A stretch of DNA of 40,516 nt from Bifidobacteriaceae bacterium (GTDB lineage: Bacteria; Actinomycetota; Actinomycetes; Actinomycetales; Bifidobacteriaceae), in contig JALCQC010000021.1 in the NCBI GenBank assembly GCA_022650895.1, positions 1-40,516 of the forward strand. The letters are read 5' to 3'. Position numbers and translations under genes: made by a program. This document shows, piece after piece, positions 26,485-34,457 of the stretch. The notes beneath the pieces were generated by a model. That model was not told the origin of the DNA and ran no database searches. It worked only from the letters and a program-made list of their open reading frames with translations. Each line of letters begins with the position of its first letter. Positions within the stretch are counted from its first letter, which is position 1.

Positions 26485-26557
26485 TACTGCCTCCTCGTTT
26501 CATATATCACCATGGTACGCAGCAGCCCAACGACACGGCTCGGACCACGGACACCTC

Positions 26558-26563
26558 TACTCT
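26558..26563 (+). promoter_or_regulatory. -10 box of DUF1295 gene, leaderless
   Basis: TACTCT is followed by 7 nt and the ATG at 26571, without a Shine-Dalgarno. Same geometry as the GuaB3-type gene and rarA. Confidence 0.45.
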
Positions 26564-26570
26564 GGGCAGT

Positions 26571-27422
26571 ATGCTATCAATCAATATCGTTCTTATGCTG
26601 GCAGCGGTCATCACCGCAATCTGCTGGCTTCTCTCGCTGGCGACGAAGGACTATTCCTGGGTCGACCGTTCCTGGTCGATATCCCCCATACTCTACGCAT
26701 GGATCTTTGCGTGGCCTGTTCTGGGAACGGGTCCGCAGGGATGGCGCACCGTTCTCATGGCGATTCTCATTACGCTGTGGGGCGCCCGGCTCACCTTCAA
26801 CTTTGCGCGCAAAGGCGGCTACTCCGGTATGGAAGATTACCGGTGGGCGATTGTGCGAAAGAGTATGAAGGGCTGGCAGTGGCAGCTTTTCAATCTCTTC
26901 TTCACCTCCATCTACCAAAACGTCCTGCTTGTGCTGATCACCCTGCCGGTGTGGTTGAGTGCAGAGAACCCCAGCGCACTGGGATTCTGGGATGTCGTCT
27001 TCGCGTTTCTCTTCGTAGCACTGCTGGCCGGAGAGACCATCGCCGATCAGCAGCAATGGAATTTCCAACAGGAGAAACACCGTAACGACGGGGTCCTTCC
27101 CCCCGGTTTTGTCACGACCGGACTCTTTCGCTACAGCCGTCACCCAAACTTCTTCTGCGAGCAGGCACAGTGGTGGGTGGTGTATTTCATGGGAGCCTCT
27201 GCCGCCGTGCGCGCGGGCAACGACCTTGGATTTCTGGGAGGAGCACTCAACTGGACACTCCTCGGAGCGCTTCTCCTCACGGTGCTGTTCATCGGATCCA
27301 CCATGATGACGGAATCCATCTCTGCACGGAGATATCCCGAATACGCACGCTACCAGGCGAGCACCTCTGCCATCATTCCACTGCCACCACGCAAGCGGAC
27401 AGAAGAACTGTCACAAAACTAG
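26571..27422 (+). CDS. DUF1295 family membrane protein (steroid 5-alpha-reductase-like)
   Basis: 283 residues. The start at 26571 is preferred over ATGs further upstream that run over the nadE 5' end. Hydrophobic segments at about 3-21, 33-51, 55-75, 108-128, 138-158, 200-220 and 225-245 make it polytopic. SWVDRSWS, WGARLTFNFARKGGYSGMEDYRW and the C-terminal FRYSRHPNFFCEQAQWW motif are typical of DUF1295 proteins, which are related to steroid reductases and isoprenylcysteine methyltransferases and bind NADPH or SAM at that C-terminal motif. Substrate unknown; lipid or quinone modification is the best guess. A cyclophilin gene follows by 23 nt. Confidence 0.9.
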   Translation: MLSINIVLMLAAVITAICWLLSLATKDYSWVDRSWSISPILYAWIFAWPVLGTGPQGWRTVLMAILITLWGARLTFNFARKGGYSGMEDYRWAIVRKSMKGWQWQLFNLFFTSIYQNVLLVLITLPVWLSAENPSALGFWDVVFAFLFVALLAGETIADQQQWNFQQEKHRNDGVLPPGFVTTGLFRYSRHPNFFCEQAQWWVVYFMGASAAVRAGNDLGFLGGALNWTLLGALLLTVLFIGSTMMTESISARRYPEYARYQASTSAIIPLPPRKRTEELSQN

Positions 27423-27445
27423 TAAGAATATGGGAGACTTGAACT

Positions 27446-27985
27446 ATGACTACTACAGCAATCATGCATACTTCCGAAGGTGACATTCGCCTCAATCTGT
27501 TCGATGAGTCCGCTCCGGAGACGGTGGCGAATTTCATCGGTCTGGCGACCGGCCAGAAGGAATGGACTGATCCATTGACCGGAGAGAAGAGCACGGACCC
27601 CTTCTATAACGGCCTCACCTTCCACCGCATCATCAAGGACTTCATGATCCAGGGTGGAGATCCGCTCGGCACCGGCGTCGGTGGCCCCGGCTATGAATTC
27701 GATGACGAGATCGACCCGAACCTCACCTTCGACAAGCCCTACCTACTCGCCATGGCCAATGCCGGCCTCCGCCGCGACCCACGCACGGGCACCGTCCACG
27801 GCACCAACGGCTCACAGTTCTTCATCACCACCGTTCCCACACCATGGCTCAACGGACATCACACCATCTTCGGCGAGGTGGCCGATGACGACTCACGTGC
27901 CGTCGTCGCCGCGCTGAATTCCGTGGCAACTGACCGTTCGGACGCCCCCACAGAGCCCGTGCTCATCGAGTCGGTGGAAATCTAA
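27446..27985 (+). CDS. Cyclophilin-type peptidyl-prolyl cis-trans isomerase
   Basis: 179 residues, no signal peptide, so cytosolic. FHRIIKDFMIQGGDP (catalytic Arg region), MANAG, and GSQFFITTVPTPWLNGHHTIFGEV are the cyclophilin core motifs. It accelerates prolyl isomerisation in folding proteins. GGGAG sits 9 nt before the ATG. Probably co-transcribed with the DUF1295 gene; two hairpins follow the stop. Confidence 0.95.
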   Translation: MTTTAIMHTSEGDIRLNLFDESAPETVANFIGLATGQKEWTDPLTGEKSTDPFYNGLTFHRIIKDFMIQGGDPLGTGVGGPGYEFDDEIDPNLTFDKPYLLAMANAGLRRDPRTGTVHGTNGSQFFITTVPTPWLNGHHTIFGEVADDDSRAVVAALNSVATDRSDAPTEPVLIESVEI

Positions 27986-27997
27986 GTCGGAGACTCA

Positions 27998-28020
27998 GCC
28001 CCTTGGCCACGCTAAGGGGC
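27998..28020 (+). terminator. Short hairpin after cyclophilin gene
   Basis: GCCCCTT (27998-28004) / AAGGGGC (28014-28020) with a 9-nt loop, just after the stop codon. There is no U-tract, so it is weak on its own. Confidence 0.45.
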
Positions 28021-28055
28021 CACAACTAGGCACATATAAACACATCTACACATGC

Positions 28056-28105
28056 AAGGGAGCGGTTCCGTTCATCTGTTTTAGGGTGAAATGGACCGCT
28101 CCCTT
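28056..28105. terminator. Long hairpin between convergent cyclophilin gene and lpqB
   Basis: AAGGGAGCGGT (28056-28066) pairs with ACCGCTCCCTT (28095-28105), with partial inner pairing (TTCA/TGAA). It sits between converging genes and is followed on the plus strand by TTGTGTTACG, so it may serve both. Confidence 0.7.
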
Positions 28106-28161
28106 TGTGTTACGTCACTTTATGATAATCGCATTGCACCAATCCCTCGGTGTTACTCCCC

Positions 28162-29925
28162 CTATTCTCCGGACGCAATCGCTGAAACCTGAGCATCCAA
28201 CAAGAGCCATGGTGTGCTCAAGGGACCAGTGACAGACCGCACCACACCGTTGGTGTCAAGAGAGGCCGTCCCCTGAACGTCATCGATGAACCCGGCGGCA
28301 AGCATGGTGGTGTCCTCGGGAACATTCTGATCGTATTCAGGTCCTGGCGCCACCTGCCGAGCCCCTTGCTGGCCGTTGAAAATGGCATAGACCACTGTGA
28401 GGCTGTCATGGAAACACGCACTGGAGATACCGGAGGCCTGCGCAATGATGGTCGACGCATTGCTCACGCTGACCACGGCACCGTGGACGTCTCGCTCCAC
28501 ACCTGCCATGCGCAATACGGTTTTGCCTTCTTCCCGCACCGCCACTAGAAGCCGCGATCCCTCCGGGGAAACGGCAAGTGCCACCACCTGATCCTTCTCC
28601 CCTATCCACGTGAGTGGAATCTCCTGGAGCCCCTCCGAATTCTGGACGAGGAGCTGGGCGTGAGGAGTGCGGGTGGAGGCCCATGTCTCCCTGCCGTATC
28701 CGGATGCGATGAAATCCACGGATTGTCCGTCGAAAAGGGAACCGCAGTCCTTTCCCTTCGCGTTGATGCAACGGACGGTGGAATCGGACCGTTGGAGTGC
28801 TCCGCCCGCCGAAGAGAAGACGAGACCCCTCACATCCGTGGCATCTTCCTTTCGTATCTGTGCCATGCGTGTGAGTGAGTCATAGCGCAGTTTGAAGATC
28901 ACATCCTGGTTGAGGGCATACAGGCTTTTTCGCGGGACAACGACCTCAAGATTGAGATCGGAATCGTCGGCACTGATGTCGTTGCCATCCTCATCGCGGA
29001 TACTCAACTCATAGCTGGAATCGCCTTCGCCGAGCGTCATGCGTATTTGGTGGACGAGAAGGGCCCGCTGCTTTTTACTGAGTTTCATGACACTCGAAGA
29101 AAGACGCACCTGCACCATATTGTCCACCACCGGAACCGACTCCGTTGTCTGCATGATTTCCGGAGTGGCGACACGGACGGCAGCCTTGCCCAGATAGCCT
29201 GCGGGCTCGGACAGGATCTCCTTCACTGCGGAGGTCCTCCACTGCCTCCATCCGAACCACCGAATGTCGGGGATGAGAGTCCGCAGTGTTGAATCCACCT
29301 GATACAGGCAGACCTGCCGGAACGTCTGATCGAAGACGGAGTCCTGTATCTGAATCCCCTGCGGCAGCGAGTCAATGCGCCACTGTCCTTCCGTCTTCTT
29401 GAAGGTGTACCCCAGCCGTTTCGAGAGAGACCGATTCGCCGCCGAATACAAACCATGATTATCGACGGTTCCGGAGATCTTGAAGGACGCCGTCATGCTG
29501 ACCTTGTCGGTCTTTGACTCCTCAACGCCTTCCATCACTTTCGCCTGCCTCCAGAAACTGGGCTCCGAGGAGAAGACAAGCACATTCTGATCCGGATCCC
29601 AGTTTCTGGAGGCTGAGGTCGTCAGAAACTTCTTCGCAACGGTGAAACCGTCGTTCTGTGGTCCGGCGGGGAGCGCTGCGAGGAACCCTACGAGTATGTC
29701 TTCGGGGTCCGCTCCGGACTTGGGTCCCCGAGGGGACGTGTATACGTGTTTTTGCTGTTTCTGCTGGACAGGAAGCTGTGTGACGGCGCTTGAGACGGGC
29801 AATCCGATGGAAGCGGAACAGGCAGAGCAGAAGAAAAGGCTTACAGCAATCACGGCTGATTCCACCGCTCTGCGAACCCGCGCTGAATCCAGCGTGCGAT
29901 GCCGGTTCTGTTTCAACCATCTCAT
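28162..29925 (-). CDS. lpqB: Lipoprotein LpqB, partner of MtrAB
   Basis: 587 residues from the ATG at 29925, which overlaps the mtrB stop as ATGA; a GTG three codons earlier is possible. The N-terminus has a basic region, a hydrophobic segment (AVIAVSLFF) and a CSAC lipobox-type site. A GerMN-like region lies in the middle and a beta-propeller-like WD/PQQ-type region with GEKDQVVALAVSPEGSRLLVA follows toward the C-terminus. In Mycobacterium LpqB binds the MtrB sensor domain and modulates MtrA signalling and cell-wall processes. Gene order mtrA-mtrB-lpqB is diagnostic. Confidence 0.93.
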   Translation of the reverse strand: MRWLKQNRHRTLDSARVRRAVESAVIAVSLFFCSACSASIGLPVSSAVTQLPVQQKQQKHVYTSPRGPKSGADPEDILVGFLAALPAGPQNDGFTVAKKFLTTSASRNWDPDQNVLVFSSEPSFWRQAKVMEGVEESKTDKVSMTASFKISGTVDNHGLYSAANRSLSKRLGYTFKKTEGQWRIDSLPQGIQIQDSVFDQTFRQVCLYQVDSTLRTLIPDIRWFGWRQWRTSAVKEILSEPAGYLGKAAVRVATPEIMQTTESVPVVDNMVQVRLSSSVMKLSKKQRALLVHQIRMTLGEGDSSYELSIRDEDGNDISADDSDLNLEVVVPRKSLYALNQDVIFKLRYDSLTRMAQIRKEDATDVRGLVFSSAGGALQRSDSTVRCINAKGKDCGSLFDGQSVDFIASGYGRETWASTRTPHAQLLVQNSEGLQEIPLTWIGEKDQVVALAVSPEGSRLLVAVREEGKTVLRMAGVERDVHGAVVSVSNASTIIAQASGISSACFHDSLTVVYAIFNGQQGARQVAPGPEYDQNVPEDTTMLAAGFIDDVQGTASLDTNGVVRSVTGPLSTPWLLLDAQVSAIASGE

Positions 29926-31580
29926 GAGGAACACCCGTCTTTCTCTGACCGTTGAGGTTCCGCCGACAGTTGGAGCGCGGGACGAACCACGTCCAACGAT
30001 GTGGAATCAAGGAAAACGAGTGCGGAAACGGGAGGGGTGTCCTCTGTAGATTCCGCCGGATCCTTTGGTACTGTCACGATGAAGCTGCTTCCTTCGCCAA
30101 GATGAGAATGGACCTCAATGCAGCCATGGTGAAGCTTGACATCCTGCAAGACGATGGCGAGGCCAAGTCCCGTCCCACCGGTGGTGCGGGACCGCGAGGC
30201 GTCTGCTCTCCAGAACCGGTCGTAGATGTGGCCGAGCTGCTCTTCCGTCATGCCCGTTCCCCGATCGCACACCGCTATGGAGGCTGACGTCTGCGTCTCC
30301 GCCAGCATGACCTCGATGGGATTTCCCTCAGAGAAATCAAGAGCGTTGGACAGAAGATTCTTCACGATGCACACCATGCGGCTGTTGTCGTAGGTAGCCA
30401 CCACCGGATACTGCGGCAGAGTCGTGCGGATATCGACGCCGCGAGTTTTCGCGATGCCTGCAAGCATGTCGCGGGAGGAATGCACCACGTCACGGAGGTC
30501 CTCTTCGACGGGAGTGAAGGACGGATGCCCCGCATCGTAGCGGGAGATCTCCAAGAGATCTGTCAACATGCTTTCGAACCGGTTCGTCTGTCCCGCCAGC
30601 AACTCAACGGTTCGTGCCGTCGAAGGATCGAACTCTTCCTTGCGGGAAAGCAGCAGATCCGACGCCATACGGATGGTGGTGACGGGCGTCCTCAACTCAT
30701 GGCTCACATCGGAAACGAACTGGCGTTGCGAAACCCCTGCCTGTTCCAGCTGTTCAATCTGGGAATCCATGGTCTCCGCCATGGTGTTGAAGGAACTTTG
30801 AAGGACCCCTATCTCGTCACTGCGGGTTGTCTTCACGCGCGCCTCAAGATCGCCTTCGGAAAGCTTCTTCGCCGCCGAGGCCACCATTGATACGGGTTTC
30901 ACCACGCTGAGAAGGACGAGCCACACCAGGAAACCGACCGCCAGACTCAGACAGATGCAGATGGTGGACAGCATTCGTTCGATGCTGAGCAAGATATCCT
31001 GCTGATCCCGGTAGGAGTAGATGGTGAACAACTCGAATTCCTCACGCCCCGGGAACTGGAGAAGGGTGCCAAACACGGCTCCGGGCTCTGGCTGGGATCG
31101 TGAGGATTTCTGCGCAAGGTCCGCCGCTTGGTAAAAGATGTCGCCGATGTCCGATGAACTCACTTTCGACCGTATGGAGCTCGATATCAGACCCGCCGTA
31201 TTCGGATCCGTCGAGACGGGCGTCACCGATGAGTTCTTTGAATTTTGAGGAAGCAGGCTGATTCCCGATACGCTCGGAGAGCCTTGGTCCTGAAGCTGGG
31301 TTGCCAGGTCGATGAGAAGGCTTTGAGACTCCGAGCGATCGGTGGTATCCGCCGAATCGAGGAATTTCTGTGCCTGATTCACCAGCTCATTGAAATCCTT
31401 GCGCGATTGAGCGGCCGCGGAATCCGAAATGGAGGATCGCACCGAGGCCATAGAGACCACCGAAAACACCACTGCAAGCACCAGGGTGAGAATGATGGCC
31501 AGAAGAACCATGCGTCCCTGCAATGAGGCGAAGAACACGTCATGAACTTTTTTACGAAAGCGATGGAATCGGGAAGGCAT
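29922..31580 (-). CDS. mtrB: Sensor histidine kinase MtrB
   Basis: 552 residues. TM1 at about 24-46, an extracytoplasmic domain, TM2 at about 205-228, HAMP linker (229-280), then the DHp box FVSDVSHELRTP with phospho-accepting His294. The kinase core shows the N box NLLSNALDFSEGN, G1 DRGTGM and G2 GGTGLGLAI. Senses envelope state and phosphorylates MtrA. Its ATG overlaps the mtrA stop codon by 1 nt (TGATG at 31578-31582). Confidence 0.96.
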   Translation of the reverse strand: MPSRFHRFRKKVHDVFFASLQGRMVLLAIILTLVLAVVFSVVSMASVRSSISDSAAAQSRKDFNELVNQAQKFLDSADTTDRSESQSLLIDLATQLQDQGSPSVSGISLLPQNSKNSSVTPVSTDPNTAGLISSSIRSKVSSSDIGDIFYQAADLAQKSSRSQPEPGAVFGTLLQFPGREEFELFTIYSYRDQQDILLSIERMLSTICICLSLAVGFLVWLVLLSVVKPVSMVASAAKKLSEGDLEARVKTTRSDEIGVLQSSFNTMAETMDSQIEQLEQAGVSQRQFVSDVSHELRTPVTTIRMASDLLLSRKEEFDPSTARTVELLAGQTNRFESMLTDLLEISRYDAGHPSFTPVEEDLRDVVHSSRDMLAGIAKTRGVDIRTTLPQYPVVATYDNSRMVCIVKNLLSNALDFSEGNPIEVMLAETQTSASIAVCDRGTGMTEEQLGHIYDRFWRADASRSRTTGGTGLGLAIVLQDVKLHHGCIEVHSHLGEGSSFIVTVPKDPAESTEDTPPVSALVFLDSTSLDVVRPALQLSAEPQRSEKDGCSS

Positions 31581-32290
31581 CAGTCCACAGCGCCCTGCCG
31601 CATGAACTTATAGCCATATCCCCGCACGGTCTGAACCATCAGCGGATTGTCGGGATCGTCCTCGATTTTCTGGCGCAGACGCTGAATGTGCACGTTCACC
31701 AGACGCGTGTCACCGCCTGCCGAATACCCCCACACCTTCTCCAGGAGTTCGCCGCGGGTGAGGGCCTCGCCCTCATGCTGAGCCAGGGTGGAGAGAAGGT
31801 CGAATTCAAGAGGGGTGAGCTGCAGATCCCGACCGCACTTCGTGGCGACGCGTCCCGTCTTGTTGATCACGAGATCCCCGCGACGGATGACACCGGTTCC
31901 GCTGTGCGCCACCTCCGGATTCGGTGTGAAACGCAAGCGCGCCTTGATGCGTGCGATCAGCTCGCTATTTTTGAAAGGCTTCACGATATAGTCGTCCGCC
32001 CCGGCCTCCAACCCCGTCACCACGTCCCGCGTGTCGGTTTTGGCGGTCAGCATCACGATGGGGGCATGGGAGGTTTCGCGCAGCACCTTGGCAACCCCGA
32101 TACCGTTCATCCCGGGAAGCATGATGTCGAGAAGTACCAGATCCGGGTGGATCGTTGGGAAAAGTTTGATCGCTCGAAGGCCGTCCGAGCAGGTGACCGC
32201 ACGGTAGCCCTCCGATTCAAGGACTATCGAGAGCATTTCACCCAAGGCAAGATCATCATCCACGATCATGATCGTTTTCTCAGAGGTCAT
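31580..32290 (-). CDS. mtrA: Response regulator MtrA
   Basis: 236 residues from the ATG at 32290, chosen for GGGGGAG 7 nt upstream rather than the start 48 nt earlier. The receiver domain has the acidic pair in MIVDDDLALG, phosphorylated Asp55 in LVLLDIMLPGMNG, and the switch residues Thr in VMLTAK and Lys in YIVKPF. The OmpR-type winged helix is in the C-terminal half (NVHIQRLRQKIEDDP, VRGYGYKF). In actinobacteria MtrA controls cell-wall and division genes. Confidence 0.97.
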   Translation of the reverse strand: MTSEKTIMIVDDDLALGEMLSIVLESEGYRAVTCSDGLRAIKLFPTIHPDLVLLDIMLPGMNGIGVAKVLRETSHAPIVMLTAKTDTRDVVTGLEAGADDYIVKPFKNSELIARIKARLRFTPNPEVAHSGTGVIRRGDLVINKTGRVATKCGRDLQLTPLEFDLLSTLAQHEGEALTRGELLEKVWGYSAGGDTRLVNVHIQRLRQKIEDDPDNPLMVQTVRGYGYKFMRQGAVD

Positions 32291-32348
32291 TTTCCAACTC
32301 CCCCAGCAGTTCGCTCTGTCATCGACGGTGACCGACACAGCGATTCGG

Positions 32349-32368
32349 CTTAAACGGATTTAAGTATA
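32349..32368 (-). promoter_or_regulatory. Candidate mtrA promoter -10 overlapped by a small palindrome
   Basis: TATACT on the minus strand (32363-32368) is a good -10, about 70 nt upstream of the mtrA ATG. Beside it lies CTTAAA-CGGA-TTTAAG (32349-32364), a 6-bp-arm inverted repeat. A -35 could not be placed with confidence. Confidence 0.4.
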
Positions 32369-32498
32369 ACGCTGTACTAACTGATAAACCGCTGGAAAAT
32401 CAAGGAATTGACGTCCGTTATTGCGACATTCGCACCGTTGCAGACCTCGGAGAAGACCTCAGGGGAAAAGGGTGAGAGCAATATTTATCAAATCGTTA

Positions 32499-32520
32499 TC
32501 TTTAGGCTGTCTTTAGGCTG
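32499..32520. repeat. Two tandem 11-bp direct repeats upstream of mtrA
   Basis: TCTTTAGGCTG occurs twice in immediate tandem (32499-32509 and 32510-32520), between the YbjQ-family gene and mtrA. An 11-bp direct-repeat period is what OmpR-family regulators usually bind as dimers, so autoregulation by MtrA is possible. Confidence 0.7.
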
Positions 32521-32553
32521 ACTCTGGGGCCCATTGTGGGGTCATTCTCGGTT

Positions 32554-32880
32554 TCATTGCAGCGGAGCCAACGTGACGGCAGTACCTGAGGCTGTGACCA
32601 TCAGCATGTTCCCCTGCCCGAGCACTTCATAATCGACGTCGACGCCGACCACGGCCTGTGCATTCAGCTGAGCAGCACGATCCTGCAGTTCCTGCAAAGC
32701 CTGTTGACGAGCAGTGATCAGCTCCTCCTCATACCCCTTGCTGCGCCCGCCGAAGACATTTCGAAGGCTTGCGCCCATGTCGCGGACAAAGTCGACGCCC
32801 GCAACGACCTCTCCGAAGACGACACCGTAGTAGCCGGTGATTCTGTAGCCGTCGACCGTGGGGGTGGTGGTGATAATCAT
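32554..32880 (-). CDS. YbjQ/UPF0145 family protein
   Basis: 108 residues. [15 protein letters not shown] at the start, [20 protein letters not shown] in the middle and [16 protein letters not shown] with MVTASGTAV at the end match the YbjQ (DUF74) family, which forms pentameric heavy-metal-binding-like rings of unknown function. SD AGGGA upstream of the ATG. Same strand as mtrA, 264 nt upstream of it, probably independent. Confidence 0.92.
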   Translation of the reverse strand: MIITTTPTVDGYRITGYYGVVFGEVVAGVDFVRDMGASLRNVFGGRSKGYEEELITARQQALQELQDRAAQLNAQAVVGVDVDYEVLGQGNMLMVTASGTAVTLAPLQ

Positions 32881-32966
32881 GTTCTTCCCTTTCGTTTCGT
32901 TCTCATTGATGAGATACTCGCGTCCACCGGTGAGGGTTATCGGTGCACTGATGGGACTCTACGAGC

Positions 32967-34403
32967 TCACTGATGCGGAGTGCGTGGGGTTTGCGAACGC
33001 CCACCCGGAGCCTTCCCCTGCCGTGGCTCGTGAGGCGATGTGCCGGGGTGCAGAATCGCACGAACTGCCCGGAGCCGCTCACCGACCTCCCGCTCGTAGC
33101 CGCGGTCGTTGGGATCATAATACTGATGTCCCCGCAAGGGTTCCGGCATGTATTCCTGGGGTGCCACGGCACCCGGCGAATCATGGGCGTACTTATAGCC
33201 CTCGTGGTTGCCCCACTGCTTCATCAGCTTGGTAGGGGCATTGCGCAGATGCAGTGGTACGGAGCCGATGTTGCCGGCGTCGACGTCTGCCAACGCCTTG
33301 TCGATGGCAAGATAGCTGGCATTCGACTTCGGAGCCGTCGCTACGGCGATCACGGCTTCGGAGAGGATGATGCGCGCCTCAGGCATACCGATCATGGCGA
33401 CGGCTTGGGCAGCGGCAACGGTGACCTGAAGAATCTGGGGTGCCGCCATTCCGACTTCCTCCGCCGAGGCGATCATGATGCGGCGCGCGATGAATCGAGG
33501 GTCCTCCCCTGCACGCAGCATCCTCGCGAGATAGTGCAGCGACGCGTCCACATCGGAGCCGCGCATGGATTTGATGAAGGCGCTCGCCACGTCGTAATGT
33601 TCGTCGCCGGTTTTGTCGTAGCGCACTTGGGCTGCTTCCATGACGCGAGAGACCACTTCAGCGGTGATGAGCGGCTTGCGTTGTCCCTTTTTACGCTCGG
33701 TTCCGGTGTCGAGTGCGCCGGCAGCGGATTCTAGAACGGTCAGGGCCTTGCGGGCATCGCCTCCTGCGAAGCGGACGATTTCGCCGACCGCTGTGTCATC
33801 GATGCGGATTTCCCCTCCGAAGCCGCGCTTATCGGCAACCGCACGGCGCACGAGTTCCTCGATGTCCGTTTCCTCGAGGGAATCGAGTTTGACGACGACG
33901 GAACGCGACAGCAACGGTGAGATGACGGAGAAACTCGGATTCTCAGTGGTGGCAGCGATGAAGGTGACGTCCCTGTTCTCGACGCTGGGCAGCAATGCGT
34001 CCTGCTGTGATTTGGAGAAGCGATGGACCTCATCGATGAAAAGAACGGTCTCCTTGCCTTCCGTGACGAGTCTCTGCCTCGCCCGAGCGAGAACCGCACG
34101 CACTTCCTTGACTCCGGAGGTAACTGCGGAGAGTTCTTCGAAGGCGCGGCCGGACTGCTCCGCAACGATGTAGGCCAACGTCGTCTTCCCCACCCCGGGA
34201 GGACCGAAAAGTATGACGGAGCTCGGTGCCGTCATGGAGGTCGAACCAGCCGGACGAGCTAAGCGGCGCAGCGGAGAGCCCTGAACGAGTGCCTTGTCCT
34301 GGCCCACGACCTCTTCCAGAGTCCGTGGACGCATGCGAACCGCCAAAGGTCTGGTGAGTGCATCGTCGGGAACGTCAGCGGCACTGAAAAGGTCTGGTGT
34401 CAT
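32967..34403 (-). CDS. rarA: Replication-associated recombination protein A (RarA/MgsA)
   Basis: 478 residues. AAA+ ATPase with Walker A FGPPGVGKTT, Walker B VLFIDEVHRF, sensor TENPSF, and the RarA C-terminal tetramerisation part (PEARIILSEAVIAVATAPKSN, KALADVDAGN). It binds SSB-coated ssDNA at stalled forks. The last 35 residues are a variable basic Pro/Arg-rich tail. No SD; a TAGGCT hexamer lies 7 nt before the ATG, which suggests a leaderless transcript of its own. Confidence 0.95.
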   Translation of the reverse strand: MTPDLFSAADVPDDALTRPLAVRMRPRTLEEVVGQDKALVQGSPLRRLARPAGSTSMTAPSSVILFGPPGVGKTTLAYIVAEQSGRAFEELSAVTSGVKEVRAVLARARQRLVTEGKETVLFIDEVHRFSKSQQDALLPSVENRDVTFIAATTENPSFSVISPLLSRSVVVKLDSLEETDIEELVRRAVADKRGFGGEIRIDDTAVGEIVRFAGGDARKALTVLESAAGALDTGTERKKGQRKPLITAEVVSRVMEAAQVRYDKTGDEHYDVASAFIKSMRGSDVDASLHYLARMLRAGEDPRFIARRIMIASAEEVGMAAPQILQVTVAAAQAVAMIGMPEARIILSEAVIAVATAPKSNASYLAIDKALADVDAGNIGSVPLHLRNAPTKLMKQWGNHEGYKYAHDSPGAVAPQEYMPEPLRGHQYYDPNDRGYEREVGERLRAVRAILHPGTSPHEPRQGKAPGGRSQTPRTPHQ

Positions 34404-34410
34404 GTTTTCT

Positions 34411-34416
34411 AGCCTA
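34411..34416 (-). promoter_or_regulatory. -10 box of rarA, leaderless
   Basis: TAGGCT on the minus strand followed by 7 nt and the rarA ATG at 34403, with no Shine-Dalgarno between. It lies in the 54-nt gap behind the helicase gene. Confidence 0.45.
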
Positions 34417-34457
34417 ATCGAACGGAAAAAGAGAATGCGCGGAGATTACGGGATTAC

